Shown here piece by piece: positions 34,645-43,300 of a stretch of 64,000 nt of DNA. The notes under the pieces were generated by a model. That model was given only the letters and a program-made list of their open reading frames with translations, was not told the origin of the DNA and did no database searches. How positions within the stretch are numbered: position 1 is the first letter of the stretch; every line of letters starts with the position of its first letter. Location: positions 2,370,001-2,434,000 of the forward strand of contig NZ_CP128477.1 in assembly GCF_030369675.1 (NCBI RefSeq), read 5' to 3'. Source of the DNA: Peteryoungia algae (GTDB lineage: Bacteria; Pseudomonadota; Alphaproteobacteria; Rhizobiales; Rhizobiaceae). Made by a program: the position numbers and the translations under genes.

Positions 34645-36186
34645 ATGTTAGTCGAGGATCAATCCGTCGCGATCGCCTATCTCCGGGACCCGGCAAGCCA
34701 TGGGATCACCTCAGCCGTGGAGGTGATCGAGACCCATATATCCCTGATTTTTCTGGCGGGCGAAAAGGCCTACAAGCTCAAACGGGCCGTGAAGCTACCC
34801 TATGCCGACTTCTCGACGCTCGCGCTGAGGCAGCGCTATTGCAAGGCAGAACTTGCGCTCAACGGGCGCACGGCGCCGGAAATCTATTGCGGCGCAAGGC
34901 GGATCACGCAGGACGCTTCTGGCAAAATTTCATTCGACGGCGACGGAGAGACGATCGACTACGTCGTCGAGATGCATCGCTTTTCCCAGGACATGCTGTT
35001 CGACCGCATGGCAGAACGCGGCCAGTTGTCCAAGCCCCTGATGGAAGAGACGGCCGAACGCATTGCAGACTTTCACAGGATTGCCGGGGTCGTTCACAGG
35101 AGCAGCGGGAAGCAAAACCTCTCCGCAGTCCTCGATATCAATGATGCGGCCTTTTCAGCCGTGACGCTCTTCAGCGCGGAGCAGACAACCGTCCTCAACA
35201 CCTTGTTCAGAACGGCTCTCGATCGTCACGCGCCGCTGCTCGACGAGCGGGAGCGCGCCGGCATGATCCGCCACTGTCACGGCGACTTGCACCTTCACAA
35301 CATCTTTCTTGGCCCCGAGGGGCCGCGCATGTTCGATTGCATCGACTTCAACGATAACCTCGCAGAATCCGACATCCTCTACGACCTTGCCTTCCTGCTG
35401 ATGGACCTCTGGCACCGGAACCTGCCTGATTTCGCCAACGCCGTCGTCAACCGGTATCTCGACAGGACCGGCGACGATGCGGGCTATGGTCTCTTCCCAT
35501 TCCTGCTCGCTCTCAGAGCCGCGATCCGCGCCCATGTCGGCGCGACGCAATTGCGCGATCTGGGTGATCAGACCGGCCATGCCGCCGAAGAGGCACGGGC
35601 CTATCGGGCGCTGGCACTTGACTTGCTGCGAGAGGAGGAACCGATATTGGTCGCGATTGGAGGCCTGAGCGGTTCAGGCAAATCGACACTGGCCGAAGCC
35701 ATAGCCCCTCAGCTGGGCCTGCCACCCGGTGCCCGCCTTCTCGAAAGCGATCGCCTCCGCCGCGCTATGCTCGGCCATGTCAGGGGGGCACCGATGCCGG
35801 CAGAAGCCTATCGGCCGGAGGTATCCAAGACAGTTTATGCCGCAATGACTGAAAAAGCCGAACTGGTGATCAATGCCGGCGGCTCCGTCGTGGCCAATGC
35901 CGTTTTCGCCCGTGCCGAGGAAAGACAAGCCATAAAGCAGGTCGCGGAGAAGACCGGAGTGCGATTCGTCGGACTGTGGCTTGAGGCCGACCCGTCGATC
36001 CTGCGGTCCCGCATCGGAATGCGCCCTGTCACCGACTCCGACGCGACGGCCGATGTACTGGACCAGCAACTCTCCCATGGTACCGGCGAGATCGACTGGA
36101 TTCGGGTAGATGCAGGAAAGCTCCGCGCATTGGTTGCGCGCAAGGCGTTGGCCTTGGTGGCCCAGGCCAGGCTCAGCGCAGATTGA
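34645..36186 (+). CDS. Two-domain kinase: APH-like phosphotransferase plus AAA_33/P-loop kinase
   Basis: The ATG at 34645 has GGGAGG four bases before it and gives 513 residues. Residues about 20-320 form an aminoglycoside-phosphotransferase-like domain (AYKLKRAVKLPYADFSTL, catalytic HGDLHLHNIFLGPEG, metal site CIDFNDNLAESDI). Residues about 335-513 form a P-loop kinase domain with Walker A GGLSGSGKST and VGLWLEADPSILRSRI. The combination (COG2187 with COG0645) is widespread in proteobacteria and its substrate is not known to me. Its 3-prime end overlaps the convergent tonB gene by 14 bases. It stands after the amaAB terminator, so it is probably separately transcribed. Confidence 0.85.
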   Translation: MLVEDQSVAIAYLRDPASHGITSAVEVIETHISLIFLAGEKAYKLKRAVKLPYADFSTLALRQRYCKAELALNGRTAPEIYCGARRITQDASGKISFDGDGETIDYVVEMHRFSQDMLFDRMAERGQLSKPLMEETAERIADFHRIAGVVHRSSGKQNLSAVLDINDAAFSAVTLFSAEQTTVLNTLFRTALDRHAPLLDERERAGMIRHCHGDLHLHNIFLGPEGPRMFDCIDFNDNLAESDILYDLAFLLMDLWHRNLPDFANAVVNRYLDRTGDDAGYGLFPFLLALRAAIRAHVGATQLRDLGDQTGHAAEEARAYRALALDLLREEEPILVAIGGLSGSGKSTLAEAIAPQLGLPPGARLLESDRLRRAMLGHVRGAPMPAEAYRPEVSKTVYAAMTEKAELVINAGGSVVANAVFARAEERQAIKQVAEKTGVRFVGLWLEADPSILRSRIGMRPVTDSDATADVLDQQLSHGTGEIDWIRVDAGKLRALVARKALALVAQARLSAD

Positions 36187-37089
36187 AGCGCACCGGAGCC
36201 GTGATCGTCTTGTTGACGCCTTCAGGCGGTGCCGGGACTGGCGACGCCGCCCGCACCATATCGAGCACAGCACTGTCGAGCGCAGGATAGCCCGACGAGC
36301 GCGACAACGAGACCGAAAGCACATTGCCGGAATTGTCGATCCGGAAGCGCACATAGACCGTGCCCTCTTCGCGATTACTGCGCGCGGCGCTCGGATAACG
36401 CTTGCGGCGCTCGAGATGCGACATCAGTCGCGACTGCCATCGCGCTGGCGAGATGCTGCGACCGGAACCATTGGCCGTCGCTGCAGCGGCATTGCGGGTC
36501 GACTGGGCCACTTCGGCCTTTGCCGTGCGCGCGGCCTGGCTGGCCGGCGGCTGCGCCTGCTGCTTCTTTACCACCTTCTTGGGCGCAGGTTCTTTCTTCT
36601 TCTCGACCTTCGGCCTCGGCACCGGAGGCCGCATCATGGGGATCGGAACCTCGACATTGTCGAGTTCCGCCATCACCATCTGCTCGATCGGATCGATCTC
36701 CGGCGGCGGCTCGGGCAAGGGTTCGGTCACGGGAGGCGGTTCCGGCAAGGCCTCTGCCACATCCGGTTCCGGTTCTGGCGGCGGAGGCTCCGGCAAGGGC
36801 TGCGCCACCGGATCGGGAACGGGTTCCGGCAAGGGTTCGCTGGACGCGGTCTTCACCTCTTCGGAATCAACCTCTTCCGTCGAGATCTCGTTCTCTTCGG
36901 TGATCACGGCTTCGGGTTCGGGCGCAAGTTCGATCATGATCGCCGGCGGTGGTCCGTTCTCGGCGACGACCATCTCGGGTTCGCGCAGGAGAACCGCAAC
37001 GGCGCCTGCATGCGCGGTAGCAATCAACAGACCGGCCGTGGTCCACAACAGCCCCTCACCAACGACACGTCTCGTGGAGCGGGGCTCGA

Positions 37090-37093
<4 letters not shown>
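36173..37093 (-). CDS. tonB: TonB energy transducer
   Basis: TonB spans the periplasm and passes proton-motive energy from ExbBD to outer-membrane receptors. The 306-residue protein has one N-terminal membrane helix (about residues 14-36), a long Pro/Glu-rich then Pro/Lys-rich extension (about 50-200, with many PEPP and PVPRPK repeats) and a C-terminal TonB domain with RYPSAARSNREEGTVYVRFR and SGYPALDSAVLDMVR. It is the last gene of exbB-exbD-tonB; its ATG overlaps the exbD stop (ATGA). Iron-siderophore or haem uptake is the usual role, although no receptor gene is nearby. Confidence 0.93.
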
Positions 37094-37569
<476 letters not shown>

Positions 37570-37573
37570 CTGC

Positions 37574-38716
37574 TCACTCCGCCGCCATCGCCATGCTCGC
37601 CTGAGCGATCCTTGCACTCTTGCGGAAGTCGAGATCGCGGCTGACGAGCCGCTCGATGCCGGCACCGGCATCGGCGAGCAACTGGCGGTATCCCGTCACT
37701 GAACGGGCAAAGACGTTGTAGATGATGACGGCCGGAATGGCCGCGACCAGGCCAATGGCCGTCGCGAGCAGCGCTTCTGCAATACCAGGCGCCACGACCG
37801 CGAGATTGGTGGTCTGCGTCTCGGCAATACCGATAAAGGAGTTCATGATACCCCAGACCGTACCGAAAAGACCGACGAAGGGCGCGGTCGAGCCGATGCT
37901 CGCGAGAACACCGGTCCCGTTCGACATCTGGCGTCCGGCCCGCGCCTCGATCCGCGCAAGCGCCGATGCGACACGTTCCTTGACCCCGTCACCTCCCACC
38001 TGGTCGATTGCAGCGTCCGAAAGGCGCATTTCGTGTTCGGCGGCGCGAACCATGGTCGCCACCACACCACCACGCTTTTCAAGCGCCTGAAGAGCATCTT
38101 GCAGCTGGTGCGCCCGGGTGACGGCCTTCAGGCCGCCCTTGGCCCGAGCCCGTGCGCCGAAAAGCTGCAGCGACTTGGCGAGCCACACAGTCCAGGTGAG
38201 CATTGAGGCGAATGCCAGCGAGATCATCACCGACTTGACGACCCAATCGGCCGCCATGAACATGCCTTCCGGCGACAGGTCATGCGGCAGACCGGTTTCC
38301 GCAGCGGTCGGTTCCGCTTCCGTAGCGACCGGCGTCGGTGGCAGCAGAGCAGCACCAGCGGGGTTGGCCACGGTCCCGCCCGTCGCGGTATCCGGCACAG
38401 GGGCTTCTGCTTGCGCAGCCGCAGGAATACTCAGTGTGTCCGGCGCTGTTGATCCAGCGGTCACAGGCGCAGATACGGCAGTTTCCGGCGAGGCAGGCAA
38501 AGTCGTTGTGGAGGCTCCCGTCGGAGTCTCGGCTTCCTGGCTATTTGCTGCCGAGGGAACCCCTGGAGCGCGCTCCGTCGAGGCCTGCGGTGCATTGATC
38601 GGGGGCGGGATAAATCCCGGGCTCGTTTCCTGTGCATGAACACCAGTGGCGGACAGGATGACGGTCAGGAGAAGGCAAAATCGCTTGAGCGAAGGTCCCG
38701 AATGAGTGAGCGGCAT
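37574..38716 (-). CDS. exbB: ExbB subunit of the TonB motor with long periplasmic N-terminal extension
   Basis: This 380-residue protein is longer than the 240-residue E. coli ExbB. It begins with a signal-like segment ([16 protein letters not shown]), continues with about 110 Ala/Pro/Thr-rich residues of low complexity, and then has the three-helix ExbB core starting at about residue 155 ([19 protein letters not shown]). The conserved [20 protein letters not shown] and [21 protein letters not shown] blocks are present. Rhizobial ExbB proteins often carry such an extension. A GGGAG ribosome binding site precedes the ATG, and the upstream region holds a TTGTCA-T-TGACAA palindrome that may be an operator. 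Confidence 0.93.
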   Translation of the reverse strand: MPLTHSGPSLKRFCLLLTVILSATGVHAQETSPGFIPPPINAPQASTERAPGVPSAANSQEAETPTGASTTTLPASPETAVSAPVTAGSTAPDTLSIPAAAQAEAPVPDTATGGTVANPAGAALLPPTPVATEAEPTAAETGLPHDLSPEGMFMAADWVVKSVMISLAFASMLTWTVWLAKSLQLFGARARAKGGLKAVTRAHQLQDALQALEKRGGVVATMVRAAEHEMRLSDAAIDQVGGDGVKERVASALARIEARAGRQMSNGTGVLASIGSTAPFVGLFGTVWGIMNSFIGIAETQTTNLAVVAPGIAEALLATAIGLVAAIPAVIIYNVFARSVTGYRQLLADAGAGIERLVSRDLDFRKSARIAQASMAMAAE

Positions 38717-38796
38717 TGGGAGCTCCCTGTAAACTGATGATAAAAATCGGACGCCTTAAGCCGCGTCTCCACGCTGCCCTCCAATATAAAACTTGA

Positions 38797-38809
38797 TTGT
38801 CATTGACAA
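38797..38809. promoter_or_regulatory. Palindrome TTGTCA-T-TGACAA upstream of exbB, candidate metal-regulator site
   Basis: A perfect 13-base palindrome lies in an AT-rich stretch about 80 bases upstream of exbB, between the pfkB stop and the exbB start. TonB-system operons in rhizobia are usually iron-controlled (RirA, Irr or Fur-like regulators). The motif does not exactly match any box I remember, so the regulator is unassigned. Confidence 0.4.
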
Positions 38810-38864
38810 GTAATAAAACAAGCCGGGCGCGGTATTCCCGTGGGCGTGATCCGTCCGACAGGAT

Positions 38865-39794
38865 TCAAGCGCGCCGCTGCTCGCGCTCGAACAGGTCGAA
38901 CACATCGCCACGACGGCAAAGCTCGGTTCCGGCGGTCATCACCGTGGCCGCCCCGGAAGCCTGCCCGAACCGGAATGCCTCCTCGACATCCCGTCCCTCG
39001 GCCAGCGCCCAGACCATGCCTGCGACGAAGCTGTCACCCGCACCCGTCGCCGAGTTGACGGGAACATCAATTGCCGGCAGCCGAATGATGCCATCCGCCG
39101 TAGCGAGAACCGCCCCGTCGGCACCAAGCGTCACTGCGATATACTGGGCAGCACCTGTTCGGACATAATCCTGTGCTGCGGGTCCGACCTCTTCATGGGT
39201 CAGCTTGCGCCCGAGAAATGCCTCGAACTCCCCCAGGCTCGGCTTCACCAGGAACATGCGCGATCTGGAGAGGGCTTCCGACAGTGGAAGCCCCGACGTA
39301 TCCAGAACCAGTCGCGCGCCCTTGGCGGCGATGATTTCGGCAAGCCGCACATAAGTATCGTCGGGTACGCCGCGCGGCAGACTGCCACTCGCCACGATGA
39401 TGTCCGCATCGCTCGCCGCGATCGCCTCGAAAACGGGAGCCAGTTCCTCCTCCGTCACGAGGGGCCCCTCCGGCACGAAACGATATTCGAGATTGGTGGA
39501 GGTTTCATGCACCGCATACGCGACGCGCACCGGATCGTGGATCGGGAATGGCCGCGCGGTAACCGGCAGCCGCTTCAGCATGGCCTCGAGCAACTCGCCG
39601 GTCGCGCCACCGGAGAGGAACATCAGTTCGCAGACACCGCCGAGCGTGGCGATCACACGCGCAACGTTGATCCCGCCGCCGCCGGGAAATTGCTGCTGAT
39701 TGTGCGTACGCGTCTTGTGGGTATGTCGAACGACCTCGGCATCGCTAGAGATATCGATGGCCGGATTGAGAGCGAGGCAGAGAATTTTCGTCAT
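38865..39794 (-). CDS. PfkB-family sugar kinase (1-phosphofructokinase/tagatose-6-phosphate kinase type)
   Basis: The ATG at 39794 gives a 309-residue ribokinase-fold kinase starting ILCLALNPAIDISSDAE, the FruK/LacC type of opening. It has PGGGGINVARVIATLGG (sugar site), IIVASGSLPRGVPDDTY, LVKPSLGEFEAFLG and the catalytic NSATGAGDSFVAGMVWAL with the base aspartate. E. coli PfkB (minor phosphofructokinase 2) has the same length and pattern. The phosphosugar substrate is not certain. It stands divergent from the riboflavin synthase gene and its 3-prime end points into the exbB control region. Confidence 0.88.
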   Translation of the reverse strand: MTKILCLALNPAIDISSDAEVVRHTHKTRTHNQQQFPGGGGINVARVIATLGGVCELMFLSGGATGELLEAMLKRLPVTARPFPIHDPVRVAYAVHETSTNLEYRFVPEGPLVTEEELAPVFEAIAASDADIIVASGSLPRGVPDDTYVRLAEIIAAKGARLVLDTSGLPLSEALSRSRMFLVKPSLGEFEAFLGRKLTHEEVGPAAQDYVRTGAAQYIAVTLGADGAVLATADGIIRLPAIDVPVNSATGAGDSFVAGMVWALAEGRDVEEAFRFGQASGAATVMTAGTELCRRGDVFDLFEREQRRA

Positions 39795-40021
39795 CGAATT
39801 ACCACCAGATTGAAATTTAGCGCGCAGACTGCCGCATGCACACGACAGATCTAGGACAACCGGAAGCAAGATCGCAACCCGGTCGAAAGCCGCATGTGCC
39901 CAACCGGCCCACGTCCCCGGCGTTCCTGAAGCGGTAAAATGCTGAACACAGAGTCCCGTGGCAGGGATTGTCTTTGGCCCGCGAGACATTACCTTCGCTG
40001 CGCATCACCGAGGAAAGCTTC

Positions 40022-40642
40022 ATGTATACCGGCATTGTCCAAACCGTCGCCCCGATCAAGTCCATCATCCGTCATGATGGCTATACAACCTTCTTCATCG
40101 AGTTGCCGGAACGGCTGATGGTCGATCTGCAGATCGGCGCGAGTGTCAACGTGGAGGGTGTCTGCCTCTCTGTGACGTCGATGGACGGCGCGATCGTGAC
40201 CTTCGATGCAATGGATGCAACTCTGGATCGGACCAATCTCGGCGGACTGAAGACAGGGGACGGCGTCAACATCGAACGCTCGGCAAAACCGACCGACGAG
40301 AACGGCGGCCATAACATCGCCGGACACATTGCGACGACCGCCGAACTTGTCGGCGCGAAAATGGAGATGCCGGGCGCCCATGTTCGCTTCCGGGTGCCGG
40401 ACGAATGGGCCAAATACGTTTTCAAGCGCGGCTATCTTGCCGTGAACGGAGCCAGCCTGACGGTCGCAGAAGCAGACGGTGACGAATTCACCATCAACCT
40501 GATCCCGGAAACCCTGCGACAGACGACTTTCCCGCGCTACAAGCCTGGCGACCTGCTAAACATCGAAGTTGATCACCAGACCATGGTCATGGTCGATGTC
40601 GTGGAACGAACGCTTGAGCGCTTGATGTCAAAACGAAGCTGA
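40022..40642 (+). CDS. ribE: Riboflavin synthase alpha-chain type protein (lumazine-binding)
   Basis: Riboflavin synthase dismutates two 6,7-dimethyl-8-ribityllumazines. The 206-residue protein has two tandem lumazine-binding repeats: MYTGIVQTVAPIK with GVCLSVTSMDG in the first, and GAHVRFRVPDEW with VNGASLTVAEADG in the second. NGGHNIAGHIATTAE and LIPETLRQTTF match the E. coli enzyme. Compared with E. coli, position 2 is Tyr instead of Phe and the lysine before GFIGIDG is Arg here; other core residues, including the His pair and the Ser-Leu-Thr, remain. It is outside any rib operon, so it may be a second copy. GAGGAAA precedes the ATG at 40022. Confidence 0.88.
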   Translation: MYTGIVQTVAPIKSIIRHDGYTTFFIELPERLMVDLQIGASVNVEGVCLSVTSMDGAIVTFDAMDATLDRTNLGGLKTGDGVNIERSAKPTDENGGHNIAGHIATTAELVGAKMEMPGAHVRFRVPDEWAKYVFKRGYLAVNGASLTVAEADGDEFTINLIPETLRQTTFPRYKPGDLLNIEVDHQTMVMVDVVERTLERLMSKRS

Positions 40643-40655
40643 CGCTCACTTCGGG

Positions 40656-41039
40656 TCAGTGGCTGCTAGGCGCGGGAACGTCTTTCATCAACGATACGAG
40701 CACCTGCCTGTAATCAGCCGGTTTGGCCGCGCAGAGTTCCGGCGGGATACCCTTGTCCTCGATCTCCTTGATCGCCGACCCCGACACGATGCGGAACGGT
40801 ATCCCACTGCGCCGCAGTTTTTGCACGATCGGCGTCACGGCACCGTCCTTGACCATGAAGTCGAGTATCGCGCCCGAAATATGTTCCGTTTCGAGGATCT
40901 CAAGTGCGTCACAGACCGTTTCGGTGGTGATTACATTGACGCCTGCCCGCGCGACGGCGTCGGCAGCGTCCATTGAGATGAAGACATCGTCTTCGACGAT
41001 GAGGATCGTATCGATGGCGAGGGCCTGTCCTGGTCTCAT
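40656..41039 (-). CDS. Stand-alone response-regulator receiver domain
   Basis: The 127-residue protein is a receiver with no output domain. It has the acidic pair in ILIVEDDVFISMDAADAV, a phosphoacceptor aspartate in GAILDFMVKDG, and the conserved lysine in CAAKPADYRQVL. Such proteins act as phosphate sinks or allosteric partners, and several are involved in the alphaproteobacterial general stress response. GGGAG precedes its ATG. About 25 bases upstream of the start, TGAAC-N16-CGTT is one base from the EcfG promoter consensus, and the divergent neighbour has a perfect copy, which supports a stress role. Confidence 0.85.
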   Translation of the reverse strand: MRPGQALAIDTILIVEDDVFISMDAADAVARAGVNVITTETVCDALEILETEHISGAILDFMVKDGAVTPIVQKLRRSGIPFRIVSGSAIKEIEDKGIPPELCAAKPADYRQVLVSLMKDVPAPSSH

Positions 41040-41062
41040 TTCGGGTCTCCCTTTGCCTTCAC

Positions 41063-41087
41063 AACGCCGCTGACACTGCTTTGTTCA
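41063..41087 (-). promoter_or_regulatory. Near-consensus EcfG-type promoter of the receiver gene
   Basis: On the minus strand TGAAC, 16 bases, CGTT. The general-stress sigma factor consensus in alphaproteobacteria is GGAAC-N16/17-CGTT; one base of the -35 differs. It would start transcription about 15-20 bases before the receiver ATG. Confidence 0.5.
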
Positions 41088-41198
41088 GATTTTCGTAAAA
41101 TGCCAAACGGCATGGTAAACAACACGTTAAGTCGAACAATGCGTATCATCCCCGTCGAGTCCACACGTCGAACCTTTTTCCCTCGCACGCGCATCCAT

Positions 41199-41223
41199 GG
41201 AACAACACGACTGGTCTAGCGTT
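41199..41223 (+). promoter_or_regulatory. EcfG-type general-stress promoter, perfect consensus
   Basis: GGAAC (41199-41203), 16 bases, CGTT (41220-41223): an exact match to the EcfG consensus with allowed spacing, 31 bases before the ATG of the 126-residue acidic protein gene. Its presence also argues that the gene starts at 41254 and not at the earlier in-frame ATG at 41197. Confidence 0.72.
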
Positions 41224-41253
41224 TCCCCGGCAACTCAAATCGGGAGATCAGTC

Positions 41254-41631
41254 ATGCAGATCATCGGGACCGAAGTCACCGAAGCAACGGGCGCAAACGA
41301 GGGCTTCCTCGTGGAATTCATGGGGGACGGCGGAGAGCGCGTTTCCGTGCGTCTTGCCCAATCAGAGAATGGCGGCCTGAGCCGCGACAATGCGCTCGCC
41401 AAGGCTCAGGTTGTGCTCTTGCAGGCCAGCCGTTTCGGTCTTTCGACCGATGACGGGGACGATGCGGCATCCGAACCCAGCGACGCGGTCGAAAGCCTGC
41501 GCCAGGAGCAGGACAAGCGCGATCGCGGTGACAGTGAACTGGAGGAAGGCTTGGAAGATACCTTCCCGGCGAGCGATCCGGTCTCGGCAACCTACACCTC
41601 GACAGTCGGTGCCTCCGAAGACAAACATTAA
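41254..41631 (+). CDS. Acidic 126-residue protein with C-terminal EDTFPASDP motif, likely general-stress gene
   Basis: The ATG at 41254 has GGGAGA six bases before it and lies directly after a perfect EcfG promoter. The first 85 residues look like a small beta domain (MQIIGTEV, FLVEFMGDGGERVSVRLAQ) followed by a helix (SRDNALAKAQVVLLQASRFG). The rest is acidic and disordered and ends with LEEGLEDTFPASDPVSATYT. A similar tail (TFPASDP) occurs in many small alphaproteobacterial stress proteins, probably as a short linear motif. No function is known to me. It is upstream of mgtC with a perfect hairpin between. Confidence 0.75.
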   Translation: MQIIGTEVTEATGANEGFLVEFMGDGGERVSVRLAQSENGGLSRDNALAKAQVVLLQASRFGLSTDDGDDAASEPSDAVESLRQEQDKRDRGDSELEEGLEDTFPASDPVSATYTSTVGASEDKH

Positions 41632-41639
41632 GCAGAGGC

Positions 41640-41663
41640 GATGGGCACCATTTGGTGCCCATC
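41640..41663 (+). terminator. Perfect hairpin between the 126-residue gene and mgtC
   Basis: GATGGGCACC / GGTGCCCATC is a perfect 10-base-pair stem with loop ATTT, eight bases after one stop codon and nine bases before the mgtC ATG. No T-run follows, so it may be a weak terminator, or an RNA structure that controls mgtC translation, since mgtC has no visible ribosome binding site outside the stem. Confidence 0.5.
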
Positions 41664-41672
41664 GATCATGAC

Positions 41673-42164
41673 ATGCCATCAGAACTCACGAGTTTCGGCA
41701 CGCCGACAAGCTTGGAGCTCTCAGCCATCATCATCCGGCTGCTGATTGCCCTCGTTTGCGGGGCGGTCGTCGGCTTCGAGCGGGAATGGCGGTCCCATGC
41801 CGCAGGTCTGCGGACCCATATCCTCGTCTGCCTCTCGGCAGCGATCGTCGCCATCCTCACAATTGAAATCACCAATCATTCGGCCTTCTCCAGCGACGCG
41901 ATCCGCCCGGACCCCATCCGCCTCATCGAAGCGGTGACAGCCGGAATTGCCTTCCTCGCGGCAGGAATGATCGTCTTCAACAAGGGTGAAGTGAAAGGTT
42001 TGACCACGGGTGCGGGTCTCTGGTTTGCCGGTTCGATCGGCCTCGCCTGCGGGCTGGGCTTCTGGCAGATTGCCCTGATCGCGACACTGTTTGCGGTTTG
42101 CGTGCTCTGGCTGATCCATCGGCTTGAACATCATATTCCCCTGCCGCCCAACGATCCCGACTGA
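41673..42164 (+). CDS. MgtC/SapB-family membrane protein
   Basis: The 163-residue protein has the MgtC N-terminal membrane domain: RLLIALVCGAVVGFEREWR, then AAGLRTHILVCLSAAIVAI, and AVTAGIAFLAAGMIVFNKGEVKGLTTGAGLW, with four or five helices. It lacks the cytoplasmic C-terminal ACT-like domain of Salmonella MgtC, as in the shorter SapB-like members. MgtC proteins help growth at low magnesium or in acid and modulate the F-type ATPase in some bacteria. The ATG at 41673 is used; a TTG seven codons earlier lies inside a hairpin. Confidence 0.9.
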   Translation: MPSELTSFGTPTSLELSAIIIRLLIALVCGAVVGFEREWRSHAAGLRTHILVCLSAAIVAILTIEITNHSAFSSDAIRPDPIRLIEAVTAGIAFLAAGMIVFNKGEVKGLTTGAGLWFAGSIGLACGLGFWQIALIATLFAVCVLWLIHRLEHHIPLPPNDPD

Positions 42165-42182
42165 CAGGAGACAGCGAGCCGA

Positions 42183-42971
42183 TCACCGAAGAAGGCTCTG
42201 GCCTCCATCGACCCAGATCGGTGTTCCCGTCACATGACGGGAGGCATCGGACGCGAGAAAGGCTATGACATCAGCCACTTCGGCGGCAGTGCCGGCTTTT
42301 CCTCCCGTCAGAGGAATATCCCCTTCAGGAAATTCAACCGGCACCTCGGCTTCACGCTGCTTCCGCGTGCGGGTATTGTCATCGATCTCTGTATCGATCG
42401 CACCAGGGCATACGGCATTGATACGGATCCCGTATTGACCGAGCTCGAGGGCAAGTTGCTGTACCATAGCAAGTTGGGCTGCCTTGGTCGCTGAATAGGC
42501 CGTCGCTCCAGGTGTCGTGAACGTCCGCGTGCCGTTGATCGACGAGACGACGACAATGGACCCGCCGCTGCTCTTCATTTGCCGCACGCTATGATGAAGC
42601 GTCAGATAAGTTCCCCTGAGATTGACGGCGATCGTGCTGTCAAACTCTTCTGGCCTCAGATCGTCGATCGGCGCCCATGTTCCATTGATACCCGCATTGG
42701 CGACCACGATATGCAGTCCCCCGCGTGCGTTGACCAGGCGCTCGACAGCCTGCTCCATTTCGCCTGCTTCGCTGACATCCGCGACCAGCACGATCCCCTC
42801 GCCGCCACTGGCCTGGATCTCGTCGAGCGTCTCCTGCAACTCATCCTCTGTTCGGCCGAGCAATCCGACGAGCGCACCGCCGCGGGCGAGCCGCAAGGAC
42901 GTGGCCCGGCCAATGCCGGATCCGGCGCCCGTAACCAATGCTGTCTTCCCTTCAAATGCCTTGGAATTCAT
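42183..42971 (-). CDS. Short-chain dehydrogenase/reductase
   Basis: The 262-residue protein is a classical SDR: cofactor motif TALVTGAGSGIGRATSLRLA, VVANAGINGTW, the catalytic serine in VVVSSINGTRTF, and YSATKAAQLAM with the active Tyr and Lys. The C-terminal GTPIWVDGGQSL is usual. The basic pair near GLLGRTEDEL suggests NADP(H). Its ATG overlaps the stop of the DUF3008 gene (ATGA), and both seem to be driven by a near-consensus EcfG promoter, so a stress-related oxidoreductase role is likely. The substrate is unknown. Confidence 0.9.
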   Translation of the reverse strand: MNSKAFEGKTALVTGAGSGIGRATSLRLARGGALVGLLGRTEDELQETLDEIQASGGEGIVLVADVSEAGEMEQAVERLVNARGGLHIVVANAGINGTWAPIDDLRPEEFDSTIAVNLRGTYLTLHHSVRQMKSSGGSIVVVSSINGTRTFTTPGATAYSATKAAQLAMVQQLALELGQYGIRINAVCPGAIDTEIDDNTRTRKQREAEVPVEFPEGDIPLTGGKAGTAAEVADVIAFLASDASRHVTGTPIWVDGGQSLLR

Positions 42972-43159
42972 GAGCGATCCTCGGCATGCTCTGGCTTCCC
43001 CTTGCGCTTCACCGAAGCAAGCTCTTCCAGTTCGGTCTCGCTCATGCTCTTCTCCATGCTGCGGGACGCGCCCTTCAACTCGGATTTCTTGGTATCGCCG
43101 CGTTTGGCGGAAAGCGCGGCACCCGCAGCTTTCTGTTGTGCTTTCGATTTCGCTGGCAT
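42968..43159 (-). CDS. DUF3008 small basic protein
   Basis: The 63-residue lysine-rich protein starts MPAKSKAQQKAAGAALSAKR and continues with a KSELKGASRSM and ELASVKRKGKPEH pattern, typical of DUF3008, a small family common in alphaproteobacteria and often stress-induced. It is highly charged and probably unfolded or nucleic-acid-associated; no role is established. GAGGAG precedes the ATG. A longer open frame upstream has no family similarity. It is the first gene of a two-gene unit with the SDR. Confidence 0.85.
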   Translation of the reverse strand: MPAKSKAQQKAAGAALSAKRGDTKKSELKGASRSMEKSMSETELEELASVKRKGKPEHAEDRS

Positions 43160-43203
43160 GGGGATCTCCTCGGTCAGGGCCAACAGGGAGGCATGAACGA
43201 GAG

Positions 43204-43228
43204 AACCACCAGCGCCTTGGAAGGTTCC
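43204..43228 (-). promoter_or_regulatory. Near-consensus EcfG-type promoter of DUF3008-SDR
   Basis: On the minus strand GGAAC, 16 bases, GGTT: a perfect -35 and three of four -10 bases of the general-stress consensus, about 45 bases upstream of the DUF3008 start. Confidence 0.45.
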
Positions 43229-43300
43229 GGCGGGACAGCAACGGAACAAAGCCGCACGCTGGCGAATTAAGCTGCGCAACTCCATACATTTGAGGATCAC

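Noticed and set aside
41197..41253. N-terminal extension of the 126-residue protein to the ATG at 41197
   Set aside because: It would place a perfect EcfG promoter inside the coding region, and the ATG at 41254 has the better ribosome binding site.
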